From Ginsengibacter sp963792025 (GTDB lineage Bacteria > Bacteroidota > Bacteroidia > Chitinophagales > Chitinophagaceae), in contig CAWBUS010000001.1 of the NCBI GenBank assembly GCA_963792025.1, forward strand, positions 310,001 through 374,000: a stretch of 64,000 nt of DNA. The letters run 5' to 3'. Positions within the stretch are counted from its first letter, which is position 1. Each line of letters begins with the position of its first letter. A program made the position numbers and the translations under genes. The notes below the pieces were generated by a model. It was not told the DNA's origin, ran no database searches, and worked only from the letters and a program-made list of their open reading frames with translations. Below, piece by piece: positions 1 through 10,252 of the stretch.

Positions 1-1770
1 ATGGAACTGCAACTGCATTAAAGCAATTTATTGATGCTTGTCATCAAAACGGTATGGCAGTAATTATGGACATGGTGCTTAATCATTCATTCGGGTCTTC
101 CCCTATGGTGCAAATGTATTTCGACAATAGCAAATAATATTCCGGCAGCAAACAATCCATGGTTTTCGCCACACTATACGCATGCTTATGATGTGGGTTA
201 CCAATTTAACAATGCAACCGCTGCTACCAAAGACTTCAGGAAAAGAGTAATTGCTTATTGGCTACAAAATTATCATATAGATGGCTATCGTTTTGATTTG
301 GCAAAAGGCTTTACACCTACTAATACCTGCGATGCTAATGGTAATAATTGCAACGAAACTACTTTCGCTAATTATGATCAGCAAAGAATAAATATTTGGG
401 ATACACTTTACAATTATCAGCAATCAGTTTCTTCGGGAAGTTATACCATACTCGAAATGTTTGCAGATAACAACGAAGAACAAGTGTATTCTGCAAACGG
501 AATGATGACATGGGGAAACATGAACTATAACTTTAGCCAGGCAACAATGGGGTTTAACACCGATTGGGATTTTAGCGGTGCAATCTATACTAATCGCAGT
601 TTTTCCAATCCTACTCTTGTTACTTACCAGGAAAGCCATGATGAAGAAAGACTCATGTGGAAAAATGAACAATATGGTAATAGCAGTGGAGCTTATAATA
701 TAAAAGATACTGCGACGGGATTAAATCGAAATGCAATGGCGGCGGCCTTTTGGGCCTTAATACCCGGCCCCAAAATGCTTTGGCAATTTGGCGAATTAGG
801 ATATGATTATTCCATTAATACCTGTGCAGATGGTGTTACCATAAATAATAATTGCCGGTTAGATCCAAAGCCAATAAAATGGAATTACCTGCAAAATGCG
901 AACAGAAAATCTTTGCATGATATTTACAGCGGCCTATTAAAACTTAGATCAACGCCTTCATACCTCTCAACATTTACAACAGGTACAATAACATACAATT
1001 TATCAGGAGCTTTCAAATGGATGGAAGTATATGACAACAATCTGAAGATCGTAGTAATGGGCAACTTTGATGTTGTATCTCAAACCGGCTCCGTTACTTT
1101 TCCCAGTGCAGGAACCTGGACCGACTATTTAAATGGTGCCCAAATTACTGCAACCGGCGCTTCACAATCTTTTACATTACAACCCGGGGAATACCATGTT
1201 TACCTGAATGCAGATATCGTGTTGCCGGTAACGTTAGTAAGTTTTACCGGGAAAAATTATGGAAATACAAATGTATTATCATGGAAAGTTGATAACGAAA
1301 ACGATTTAAATTATTATGAATTGCAGCAAAGTGTTGATGGAAAAAATTTCTCAGTAGTTACGCAAATTAAAGCAACTGCAAACAACAATTATTCTTATGC
1401 GGATAATATTTCATCTGCTGCATCATTGATATATTATTACCGTTTGTGGATGATTGATAAAGATGGCAATTTTAAATACAGCCCGGTTGTAAAAATAAGC
1501 ATGCAGGCAAAAGGAAAATTTGCAAGCGTAAATCCTAATCCATTTGAGCAAAAATTAGTTGTAAGTATTCAGTCTTTAGTTCCTGATAAGGCGACTGTTA
1601 TTATTAATGATATTGATGGAAGACAGTTATATAAGCAAATTAGGAATGTCATTGCCGGAACTAATGTTATCGAAATAAACGAGGCAGGTAAATTTTCCAA
1701 AGGAACCTACCTGCTTACAATTATTGAATCTCAACAAATACAAAGTATCAAAATAGTTAAAGGAAATTGA
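1..1770 (+). pseudogene. Secreted GH13 alpha-amylase family protein with T9SS sorting domain; 5' truncated by window, frameshifted
   Basis: This would be an exported starch or alpha-glucan hydrolase. All four GH13 signatures are visible: DMVLNH (69-86), RFDLAK with the nucleophile Asp codon at 295-297, LEMFAD with the general acid Glu codon at 454-456, and SHDEE with His-Asp at 637-642. After the catalytic barrel comes the LPVTLVSF linker common in Bacteroidota secreted proteins. A C-terminal domain starting at NPNPFEQ (about 1530-1767) ends in KIVKGN and resembles the type IX secretion sorting domain, so the protein is probably exported across the outer membrane. The reading frame is broken once: the upstream frame stops at 135-137, and removing one A in the run at 132-134 restores a continuous protein. 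The N-terminus lies outside the window. A single base in a short A run could be a sequencing error, so the gene may be intact. Confidence 0.85.
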
Positions 1771-1842
1771 TAAAGTTTTTATGAAGGACATTAATAAAAT
1801 CTTTTTAAATAATCTCTTTATTCTCTTAATTTAATATGCACT

Positions 1843-2583
1843 ATGGCCACAACGTTACATGATAATCCTCACAAGAACATTAAGACCTTCAAAGTAATTC
1901 AATCCGAAGTACAAAGTATCAACCGCGTCGCTTTATCGGTTGATTGTGTAATTTTTGGATTTGATGAGAACAAGCTAAAAGTTTTGCTGATACGTTCGGA
2001 TTTAAAAAAGTACCAGAGTAAATGGTCCTTACTTGGCGACCTGGTAAAGCCAGATGAAGATCTTGATACAGCTGCTTATCATATATTAAAGCAACGTACA
2101 GGCCTAAACGATGTTTACCTGGAACAGGTACATACCTTCGGAGACGTCAACAGGCACCCGGCAGGACGAGTGGTTACCGTTGCGTATTGTTCTCTAATAA
2201 ATATCCAACATCATAAACTAAATATCCTTGACAATGAATTGCACTGGCATGAAGTTGAAAGCGTAACGGACCTTGCTTTCGATCATCAAAAAATATTTCA
2301 AAGTTGCTACACTTGGTTGCAAAAAAGAGTACAAGAGCATCCGCTTGGCCTGAGCCTGCTTCCCAACAAATTTTCTTTAAGGGAATTGCAAAATCTTTAT
2401 GAAGCAATTTTAAATATCAAACTTGACAGGAGAAATTTCAGGAAAAAATTCTTTGCAATGGATTTCCTGGTAGATATGGGAGAAGATGAACAAAATGTGC
2501 CTCACCGACCCGGGAGGTTATATAAGTTTGATTATGAAAAATATGAAAAAAAGAAAAAAACCTGGTCAGGGATAGATTTTTAA
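1843..2583 (+). CDS. NUDIX-domain (NrtR/AraR-type) transcriptional regulator
   Basis: This 246-residue protein has a NUDIX fold over about residues 25-150 (SVDCVIFGFDENKLKVLLI then KWSLLGDLV) and a C-terminal winged-helix-like part from about residue 160. The expected NUDIX box is degenerate: the REUXEE catalytic core is replaced by HILKQR. This fits NrtR-family regulators, which bind sugar or nucleotide-sugar ligands instead of hydrolysing them. In Bacteroides a protein of this type (AraR) controls arabinose genes. Here it sits 178 bp upstream of a susC in the same direction, so I infer that it controls this PUL. A palindrome lies in that spacer. The ATG at 1843 follows a 70-bp AT-rich gap after the amylase and has no clear ribosome-binding site, as is usual in the phylum. 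The ligand is unknown. Confidence 0.85.
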   Translation: MATTLHDNPHKNIKTFKVIQSEVQSINRVALSVDCVIFGFDENKLKVLLIRSDLKKYQSKWSLLGDLVKPDEDLDTAAYHILKQRTGLNDVYLEQVHTFGDVNRHPAGRVVTVAYCSLINIQHHKLNILDNELHWHEVESVTDLAFDHQKIFQSCYTWLQKRVQEHPLGLSLLPNKFSLRELQNLYEAILNIKLDRRNFRKKFFAMDFLVDMGEDEQNVPHRPGRLYKFDYEKYEKKKKTWSGIDF

Positions 2584-2695
2584 GTAATCTTTTGTTCAAA
2601 GATTTGGATCATGAAAAGTCATGACCAATATCATAATAAAAATTTAGTGCTTTGCCAGTAATAAATTTTTTTTTTAACAAAACTTGTTTTTTATT

Positions 2696-2712
2696 TGTGT
2701 AAATTTTACACA
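2696..2712. promoter_or_regulatory. Palindromic operator candidate upstream of the first susC
   Basis: TGTGTAAA-T-TTTACACA is a perfect inverted repeat with 8-bp arms around one base. It lies about 50 bp before the susC start and downstream of the NUDIX-type regulator gene. I infer a binding site for that regulator. No strong TAnnTTTG -7 element was found beside it, and the link is untested. Confidence 0.4.
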
Positions 2713-2760
2713 TTACTAAAACTGTAGAATTAAACTTCTTAAATTAAAACGATTGTTGCT

Positions 2761-5728
2761 ATGAGAATAAGCATTCCTCTAATGTCAAAGCGCATTTGTG
2801 TTTTGATTTTATCTATCCTGTTTTCTTTTGTTGCAAATGCGCAGAGCATACTAAAAGGTGTCGTTACTTCAAAAGACGGTTCGGCTCTCCCGGGAGTATC
2901 GGTAATAGTTAAGGGAACTAAAACCGGAACACAAACCGCTGCTGACGGTAGTTTCACAATTTCGGTTCCGAAAAATTCAAACACTCTTATAGTGTCGGCA
3001 GTAGGTTATGCCCGCCAGGAAGTACCAATTGGTGGCCAATCTTTAATTAGCGTAACGCTTGAAACTGTCGCTTCAACGTTAACTGATGTTGTAGTAATTG
3101 GTTATGGTACTGCAAAGAAGAAAGACTTAACCGGGTCTATTGCGCAGGTTACTTCAAAAGATTTTCAAAAAGGAAATATTGTTTCACCCGATCAGTTAAT
3201 CGCAGGTAAATTACCCGGGGTTGAGGTTACATCAAACAGTGGCGAGCCCGGTTCGGGTAGCACTATTAGAATAAGAGGCGGAGCATCATTAAATGCAAGT
3301 AACGATCCGCTCATTGTAATAGATGGTGTACCACTAAGTTCCGTTAACCTTCAGGGGATAAACCCTAGCGACATCGAAAGTTATACCATATTAAAGGATG
3401 CTGCTGCCACGGCCATTTATGGTTCACGCGCCTCCAATGGGGTTATAATTATTACTACTAAAAAAGGGAGGAGTGGTAAGCCGGTCATTAGTTTTTCACC
3501 GCAGGTCTCGGTTTCGTATAACCCAAAAGAGTACCCCGTTTTGTCAGCCGCCGAATTTAGCAACCTGGTAAAAACAGAGGGATCTGTTTCGCAGTCAGCA
3601 GCATTAGGAGCTGCTAATACGGACTGGCAAAATCAAATATATCAGACTGCGATAATTTCCGATAATAACTTAAGCATAAGCGGAAGTTTAAAGAACTTAC
3701 CTTACCGCCTTTCAGGAGAATATCTTAACCAGCAAGGTGTTTTAAAGACCGACCATTTACAACGCGAAGATTTGAGTCTAAGCCTCACACCTCACTTGCT
3801 GGATAACCATCTGAAAATTGATCTCAATCTTCATGGATCAAGTACAGATTCCCGTACGGCAAATACAGGAGCCATCGGCAATGCTGTTTCATTTGATCCT
3901 ACCCAACCGGTTCATATCAGCAGCAAATATTTTGGAGGCTATTATGAGTGGACCACAAATGATTCAACACCACAAGCTTTGTCTAACCGGAATCCGGTTG
4001 CATTGTTAGAGCAATATAATGCAGAAAACCACGCTTTAAGAAGTTTTGGAAATATTCAGTTCGATTATAAAGTTCACTTTTTACCTGACTTGCACATTAA
4101 CTTAAATTTGGGATATGACGCGGCAGATTATAAAGGAACAACTATAGTCCCGGCAATTGCTGCCCAATCTTATAATGCTGTACCCACTTTACGCGGGCAG
4201 AATAACCAATATTATAATAATTATTTCAATGAAGTCGGAGAATTTTATCTGAATTATATAAAAGATATAAAATCGATCAACAGTAATATAAATGCAGTTG
4301 CTGGGTATGGGTACTATGATAATCATTTCCACAATAAAAATTTCCCTTCAATTAGTGCTGCTAATGACACGATTCCCGGAACCAAACCTGTTTATCCAAC
4401 TTCTTTCAGTGAAGTGACGCTCGAATCCTATTATGGAAGATTAATCTATACACTTGCCGGCAAGTATATCTTAATGGGTTCTATCCGCACAGACGGTTCT
4501 TCCCGTTTTGCGTCAAATTATCGCTGGGGTGTTTTCCCCTCCGTTGCCTTCACCTGGAAAATTGCACAAGAAAATTTTCTTAAAAACTCAAATATTTTAT
4601 CCACATTAAATTTGCGTCTAAGCGACGGCGTTACCGGCAACCAGGATGGAATAGGATATTATAGTTATCTAAATTATTATTCACAAAGCGGTAATACTTC
4701 CCTGGTTAATTTTGGCAATAATTATTATAATACTTTTAGTCCTTCAGCTTATGCGGCGGATCTCAAATGGGAACAAACTGAGACAAAGGATGCAGGAATT
4801 GATTTTGGCTTATTCAACAATCGAATTACGGGAAGTGTTGACTATTATTATAAAAAAACCAGTAATCTGTTGGCAACTGTATTTGTGCCTGAACTCACCA
4901 ATTTTGGCAACCAGCTTACAAGGAACGTGGGTAATATGACAGATGAAGGGGTTGATTTTAGTATAAATGCTACTGCTGTAAAAACTCATGATGTAACCTG
5001 GGACGTGGCCTTTAATCTCGCCTATAACAAGTTTACCATTACCAATCTTTCTGTGTCCCAGGATTCACTGGCAAAGGCAAATAGCGGTCTGGCAGTCGGA
5101 GGTATTAGCGGTGGCACCGGCAATACCATCCAGGAACACTCAGTAGGATACACGCCGTTTTCTTTTTATGTTCTCCAACAGGTGTATGATAACAAAACAG
5201 GCAAGCCAATTGAAGGATTGTATGTAGATCAAAACCGGGACGGTATCATTAACCAAAACGATCTAATTCACTACAAATCACCATTTGCTCCTTTCACCTA
5301 CGGCTTTTCTACAAGCTTAAGATATAGGAAATGGAGTATTAGTACTGTGCTTCGCGCGAGCGTGGGCAATTACATGTATAACAACGCAGCTTCCAACCTT
5401 GCTGTAACAAGAAACGTATTAAACCCTGTAGGTTTTCGCAAAATGCACCGTCTGCTATCCTAAATACGAATTTTCAGAACAACCAGTTCTTCTCTTCTCA
5501 CTATGTAGAAAATGCTTCTTTTTTGAAAATGGACAACCTTGGGAATTTCTTATAATGCGGGATAATATAACTAAAAATAAATATAGTCTCAGGCTGTCCC
5601 TTAATTGTCAAAATGTATTTACAATTACGAAATATACAGGTTCAGATCCGGATATATATGGAGGTATAGATAATGTTCTCTACCCTAGACCACGAACAAT
5701 TACTTTAGGAGCAAACCTGACTTTATAA
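2761..5728 (+). CDS. susC: SusC/RagA family TonB-dependent outer-membrane transporter, frameshifted near the C-terminus
   Basis: This is an outer-membrane channel that works with the SusD lipoprotein to import oligosaccharides using TonB energy. A signal peptide ends at VANAQS (about residue 28). A carboxypeptidase-D regulatory-like domain follows (about 28-105, with GVVTSKDGSALPGVSV), then the plug with VVVIGYGTAKKKDLTGS (about 110-130) and IYGSRASNGVIIITTKKG, and a long beta-barrel. The open frame stops at 5463, but the barrel continues in other frames (FQNNQFFSSHYVENASFLKMDN, then YSLRLSLNCQNVFTITKY) to a normal ending at GANLTL with TAA at 5726-5728. At least three indels lie between about 5435 and 5560. 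ATG 2761 is used; the in-frame ATG at 2782 would give a shorter signal peptide. It is the first structural gene of the galactan-type PUL. Confidence 0.9.
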
Positions 5729-5753
5729 AAGATTAAAATTTAAATTAAGAATT

Positions 5754-7424
5754 ATGAAAAATATTGCTTCAAAAATAGTTTTTTCATTCTATTGCTGCTG
5801 CGGTCGTTTTTGATTTCATGTAATAAAGATCTCAACAGATTGCCGGCCAATTCAGTTTTTTCTGACAGTATTTACAGCAATCCCGCCGGATATGAATTAG
5901 CGCTGGCCAATGTTTATGGAGGTTATACATTAACCGGACAAGTGGGGCCCGGCGAGTTCTGATATTGCGGGCGTAGATGCCGGTACCTTGGACTTTGTCA
6001 GGTGTTGGTGGAATACCGAAGAATTAACAACCGATGAAGCAGTTTGCGCATGGGGAGACCCGGGTGTTCCGGACTTCCATAACATAAATGGTCTTTCACA
6101 GACCCAATTCTAATCGGCCTTATACGCCAGGTGCGGGTACCAGATCACATTATGTAATGATTTTATAAGTCATTGCACGGCTTCTGCGGCACTTCAAAAA
6201 CTGCTAATGTTACTGGCGCATGGAGGCAACAGCAATTGGTCAATACGCGGCCGAAGCCCGTTTCCTCCGTGCTTTTCAATATTCGGTACTAATGGATGCC
6301 TTCGCCAACCCCGCTTTTGCAACTGAAACAACACCTGTAGGGCCTCTATCATTTCCAAAACAAATTCAAAAGAGGCGGATCTTTTTTAATTATATAACAT
6401 TCTGAGCTACTTGACCTGTTCTAGGTTCAATGGCTGGCTCCGAAACAGAATCAATACGGACGTGCCGATCAGGCAGCCAGCATGGGCTTTACTGGCAAGA
6501 TTATATTTAAACTCAGAAGTGTATACAGGCACAAAAAAATAGTGACAGTGCAATTATTTATTCATCCAAAGTTATAAATGCCGGATACAGTTTACATCCC
6601 ACATTACGCTAACCTTTTTAAGGGAGATAATAACCTTAATAACCCAGAGGTTATTTTGGCGATACCTTATGATGGTATTAACACTCAAAGTTATGGGGGA
6701 AGCACCTTTTTAGTTAACAGTTCGTGTGCTAACTCCACTTACAGTGCAGGAAGCTCCCGGCTTTTATACGATGAGTACCTCCCAATTATGGAGTGCCAAG
6801 CGGAGGATGGCCCGGAAATAGAAGTACAGCAGCCCTTCCCGGCTCTTTTTCCTACTTCATGATACAACTGTCGATCAGCGCGGGATATTTTTAAATACTC
6901 GCTGGCGTAACTAGCACCATAACAAATATCTCGGCGTTCAACCAGGGAATCCCTGTAAATAAATTTACCAATATAACTTCCGCTGGCGTGCAGGCTGAAC
7001 CTAACGCAGGAGGCACTTTTTGTTCTACCGATTTTCCTTTATTCCGGTTAGCAGAACAATATCTTCATTTATGCAGAAGCAGTACTAAGAGGCGGAGCCG
7101 GAGGCGATGCCGGGGACAGCACTTTCGTACATCAATTTACTAAGAGAACGTGCCTATGGTAATAGATTCCGGAGATACTAGAGTTCAGGTGAACTGACAT
7201 TGCCTTTTATTATTGGAGGAAAGGGGTCGTGAAATGGATTGGGAATGTTTCAGGAGAACGGATCTCATAAGGTTTAAATGAATTTACCAGTGGAAGTTAT
7301 CTCTGGCCGTGGAAAGGTGGAGTTTCCAGTGGTACAGCAGTAGATAGTCATTACGCGATTTTCCCAATACCTGTTACAGACCTTGGGGGCGAATCCCAAT
7401 TTAATTCAAAATCCGGGTTATTAA
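5754..7424 (+). pseudogene. susD: SusD/RagB family nutrient-binding lipoprotein, multiply frameshifted
   Basis: This would be the surface glycan-binding partner of the upstream SusC. Translation in shifting frames recovers SusD hallmarks in the right order: a lipoprotein signal ending LISCNKDLNRLP, then ELTTDEAVCAWGDPG, YARCGYQITLCNDFI, AEARFLRAFQYSVLMDAF (6250-6303), YANLFKGDNNLNNPEV (6608-6655) and the usual ending NPNLIQNPGY with TAA at 7422-7424. No single frame is open for more than about 95 codons. Roughly ten or more indels are needed to restore it. The length from start to end (about 1670 bp) fits an intact SusD, so there is no large deletion. Conserved residues persist through the breaks, which favours sequencing error or very recent loss over old decay. 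Confidence 0.85.
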
Positions 7425-7451
7425 TATTGCTAAGCTTAAAAACAAAATATT

Positions 7452-8310
7452 ATGAAAATATATAAGAACAAGTCATTTCTAATAGCTCTAAGTAGCCTTG
7501 TTTTTATGGCTGCTTGTAAAAAGGAAGGAACCAATGTTGCTTTTTGAGGAGGAACTGCGCCGGTATTAAGCGCATCGGTAAGCGATTCGATTCCTTCTGA
7601 ATACCGCAAACCAAAATGACCAGGTTGTTGCCTTCAAGGTGGACAAATCCTGAGTACCAGTTTAGCAAACGGGCATAAGTTCGCTGAATGTAACGTATAA
7701 CCTTGAGTTTGACACCGTAGGCGCCAACTTTACGAATCCAAATATGCAAACTGTTCAAATAAGCCCGGATCTTGGTACTACCTTTACGGGGGCGCAGCTA
7801 AATAGTTTGGTGGCCAATGGGCTGCAACTTGCCTTTGGGCAGTCTCATAATATTGAAGTTAGAGTGGTTTCTCTTATAGCTCCATACACTTCGGGTTCAT
7901 CCAATATTGGTTCTTTGATTTCAAATTCGCTCACCTATACGGTAACGCCATTTGCACCACCCCCGGTTGTTGCGCCCCCTTCTTCCGGAACATTATTTAT
8001 TACGGGTAATGCAACCAATGACGGCTGGATGGTTGGGGGAACACCTTCGTCAGTTGCGGGACAGCAAATGACACAGGTAACGACATTGTTGTATACAATA
8101 ACGTTGCCTCTTATTGGTGGTCAGCAGTTCCTGGTGGTTCCCGTTGCAGGTGACTGGAGCAATAAATATGCTACATCAAATGCTAATTCTTCACCTACTG
8201 GCGGGAAAGTTTCGTATAATGCGGCTAATAATTTCAATGGGCCGGCAGCTTCCGGAACATATACGGTTACATTTAACTTTCAAACAGGGACCTATACGAT
8301 AACTCAATAG
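7452..8310 (+). pseudogene. SusE-like outer-membrane lipoprotein, frameshifted in its N-terminal third
   Basis: It begins MKIYKNKSFL with lipobox MAACKK, typical of a surface lipoprotein. The next segments (GGTAPVLSASVSDS, NQNDQVVAFK, YNLEFDTVGANFTNPNM) match the SusE N-terminal domain and align with the following gene, but an in-frame TGA at 7545-7547 and at least two indels up to about 7695 break them. From 7744 to 8310 the frame is intact. It ends in a module (LFITGNATNDGW ... GTYTVTFNFQTGTYTITQ) homologous to the repeats of the downstream protein. By family these modules bind polysaccharide at the cell surface. The damage is the end of the indel burst that also affects the SusC and SusD genes. 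Confidence 0.75.
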
Positions 8311-8358
8311 TTGTTATTTAAATGCTTACAATTTATAAAGGCAGATAAAAAATTTTAT

Positions 8359-10164
8359 ATGAAAAATATTTTAAAAATTCTTTCACTAGTAATTGTGCTG
8401 ACAATTGCTTTTGTTGCTTGTCAGAAGATAACTCCGCAAAAGTTTTATCCTAACGGTACAGCACCAGTGTTATCGGCCTCCTCAACAAATATTACTCCGG
8501 GGCCTGCCGATTCTAATAACGTGGTGGTAACTTTTTCCTGGACGAATCCCAACTATGCTACCGATTCTGCCACCGAAAAATATATACTGGAGATAGATTC
8601 TACTGGACGTAATTTCTCTAAAGAAATGAAAACTGTTATAATAGGTAAACTCAGCACATCCTTCACGGGTGGGCAACTAAATACTCTTTTGGCAAACTTT
8701 GGTTTTGCTCCCGGACAGACATTTACTTTTGACCTTAGAGTAACTTCGTCTTATGGAAATAACAATGAGCAGTTGCAATCATCAAACCCAGTTACCGTAC
8801 AAATTACTTCTTATTTAGTTCCTATTACTATTGTACCGTCATCCACAACTCCGTTAGTGTTGCTTGTTAGTAATGCTACCAACACTGCTATTTCTTTTAA
8901 TTGGAATGCAAGCAACTACGGCAGTAATAATATCAACTACGCTCTTCAGTTAGATACGGTGGGGGGAAATTTTACCCATCCTCAGACAGTGCAGTACGGC
9001 AGTGGCGTTTTAACCTCCAGTTTTTTGGTGAATGATTTAAATACGGCGGCCATTGCGGCGGGAGTATCCGGCGGGTCAACTAAAAATGTAGAGTTTCGAA
9101 TAGTGAGTTATTTGGGTAGCGGTTATACTACACCGTTGGTTAACTCAAGTGTGGTCACTATTAGTATCACAACATTTACTCCCATTCCGCCAACCCTATT
9201 TATTGTTGGCGACGCAACACCTGGTGGCTGGAATAATCCGGTTCCGTTACCTTCTCAACAATTTACAAGGTTGGACGCAGTTTCTTATGGCATTGTTGTC
9301 AACTTAACAGCGGGGAAAAGTTATTTATTGCTACCTGTCAATGGAGATTGGACCCATAAATACGGTGGCGCAAGTGCAACAGGAGGAGCCTTACTAGCTG
9401 ACGGCGCCGTTCCCGGTTCCAATACACCGGCACCGTCGACAAGCGGCATGTACCAGATCGTAGTGAATTTCCAAACGGGCACTTATACTGTTACACCTTT
9501 CACTATGACTATCCCAAGCAATTTATATATCGTGGGTGATGCCACAGCAGGTGGTTGGGCTAATCCCGTTCCAGTGCCATCTCAACAATTCACGCAGATA
9601 GATGCAGTTTCATTCGGCATAATTGTAAATCTTACCGCAGGAGGAAGCTATTTGCTTTTACCTGTAAATGGTGATTGGACTCATAAATATGGGGGCGCAA
9701 GCGCAACTGGTGGAACACTACTTGCAGATGGTGCGGTTCCCGGTTCTAATACACCAGCGCCGGCTACCAGCGGTACTTACCAGATTATTATTAATTTCCA
9801 AACAGGAACTTATACTGTTACACCTTTTACAGGAGCTATGCCGGTTCCCACCAATTTATATATTGTAGGTGATGCAACAGCAGGCGGATGGAATAACCCT
9901 GTCCCTGTACCTTCGCAACAATTCACACGCGTTAATCTTACCGATTTCCAATTAACGGTTAATTTATCTTCAACAGGAAGCTATTTGTTCTTACCGGTCA
10001 ATGGAGATTGGACTAATAAATATGGTGGAACAAGTGCGACAGGTGGGTCAATTTTGTATGATGGAGCTGTCCCGGGGTCTAATACGCCAGGACCCGCTGT
10101 AACTGGCAATTACCTGATAGATGTAGATTTTGGAACTGGAAAATACACAGTTACAAAACAGTAA
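8359..10164 (+). CDS. SusE/SusF-like surface glycan-binding lipoprotein with three tandem modules
   Basis: The start at ATG 8359 is chosen because it opens a lipoprotein signal MKNILKILSLVIVL...FVACQK; the 16 upstream codons have no signal character. The mature protein has two SusE/fibronectin-like N-terminal domains (roughly residues 20-270), each with an L-x-x-D-S/T-x-G-x-x-F pattern. Three near-identical modules of about 100 residues follow, each running from L(F/Y)IVGDAT-GGW through NGDWT-KYGG to FQTGTYTVTPF or its equivalent. SusE and SusF use such modules to hold glycans outside the outer membrane. Three adjacent copies suggest avidity for a long polymer. It is the last gene before a clear terminator at 10186, so susC-susD-susE and this gene probably form one transcription unit. 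Confidence 0.85.
   Translation: MKNILKILSLVIVLTIAFVACQKITPQKFYPNGTAPVLSASSTNITPGPADSNNVVVTFSWTNPNYATDSATEKYILEIDSTGRNFSKEMKTVIIGKLSTSFTGGQLNTLLANFGFAPGQTFTFDLRVTSSYGNNNEQLQSSNPVTVQITSYLVPITIVPSSTTPLVLLVSNATNTAISFNWNASNYGSNNINYALQLDTVGGNFTHPQTVQYGSGVLTSSFLVNDLNTAAIAAGVSGGSTKNVEFRIVSYLGSGYTTPLVNSSVVTISITTFTPIPPTLFIVGDATPGGWNNPVPLPSQQFTRLDAVSYGIVVNLTAGKSYLLLPVNGDWTHKYGGASATGGALLADGAVPGSNTPAPSTSGMYQIVVNFQTGTYTVTPFTMTIPSNLYIVGDATAGGWANPVPVPSQQFTQIDAVSFGIIVNLTAGGSYLLLPVNGDWTHKYGGASATGGTLLADGAVPGSNTPAPATSGTYQIIINFQTGTYTVTPFTGAMPVPTNLYIVGDATAGGWNNPVPVPSQQFTRVNLTDFQLTVNLSSTGSYLFLPVNGDWTNKYGGTSATGGSILYDGAVPGSNTPGPAVTGNYLIDVDFGTGKYTVTKQ
9193..10161 (+). repeat. Three in-frame tandem repeats of about 320 bp encoding glycan-binding modules
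   Basis: The units begin near 9193, 9520 and 9853. They are strongly similar at both protein and DNA level: each carries a GGAGATTGGAC/GGTGATTGGAC core and a GGTTCCAATAC-like stretch. Unit three is the most diverged at its C-terminal end. The similarity indicates recent duplication or ongoing homogenisation within the lipoprotein gene. Confidence 0.85.
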
Positions 10165-10185
10165 CTCTTAAACTTAATATTTAAT

Positions 10186-10216
10186 AAAGCCAGTTCAATA
10201 TAAGAGCTGGCTTTTT
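10186..10216 (+). terminator. Intrinsic terminator after the susE/F gene
   Basis: AAAGCCAG (10186-10193) pairs with CTGGCTTT (10207-10214) and is followed by more T. It separates the SusC-D-E-F transcript from the GH53 gene. Confidence 0.75.
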
Positions 10217-10252
10217 CTTTGTAATATTGAATGAGCGTCTTAAATTTCATCT

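Noticed and set aside
5435..7690. Programmed frameshifting as the cause of the broken SusD
   Set aside because: There are many shifts at unrelated sequences and no slippery heptamer with a downstream structure; indel error or recent decay is simpler.
7504..7758. Minus-strand frame of 84 codons in the broken SusE region
   Set aside because: The plus strand in corrected frames gives clear SusE homology; the minus frame has none.
9193..10161. Regular direct repeats considered as a CRISPR-like or mobile repeat array
   Set aside because: Units are about 320 bp, in frame and protein-coding; there are no short repeats with spacers and no cas genes.
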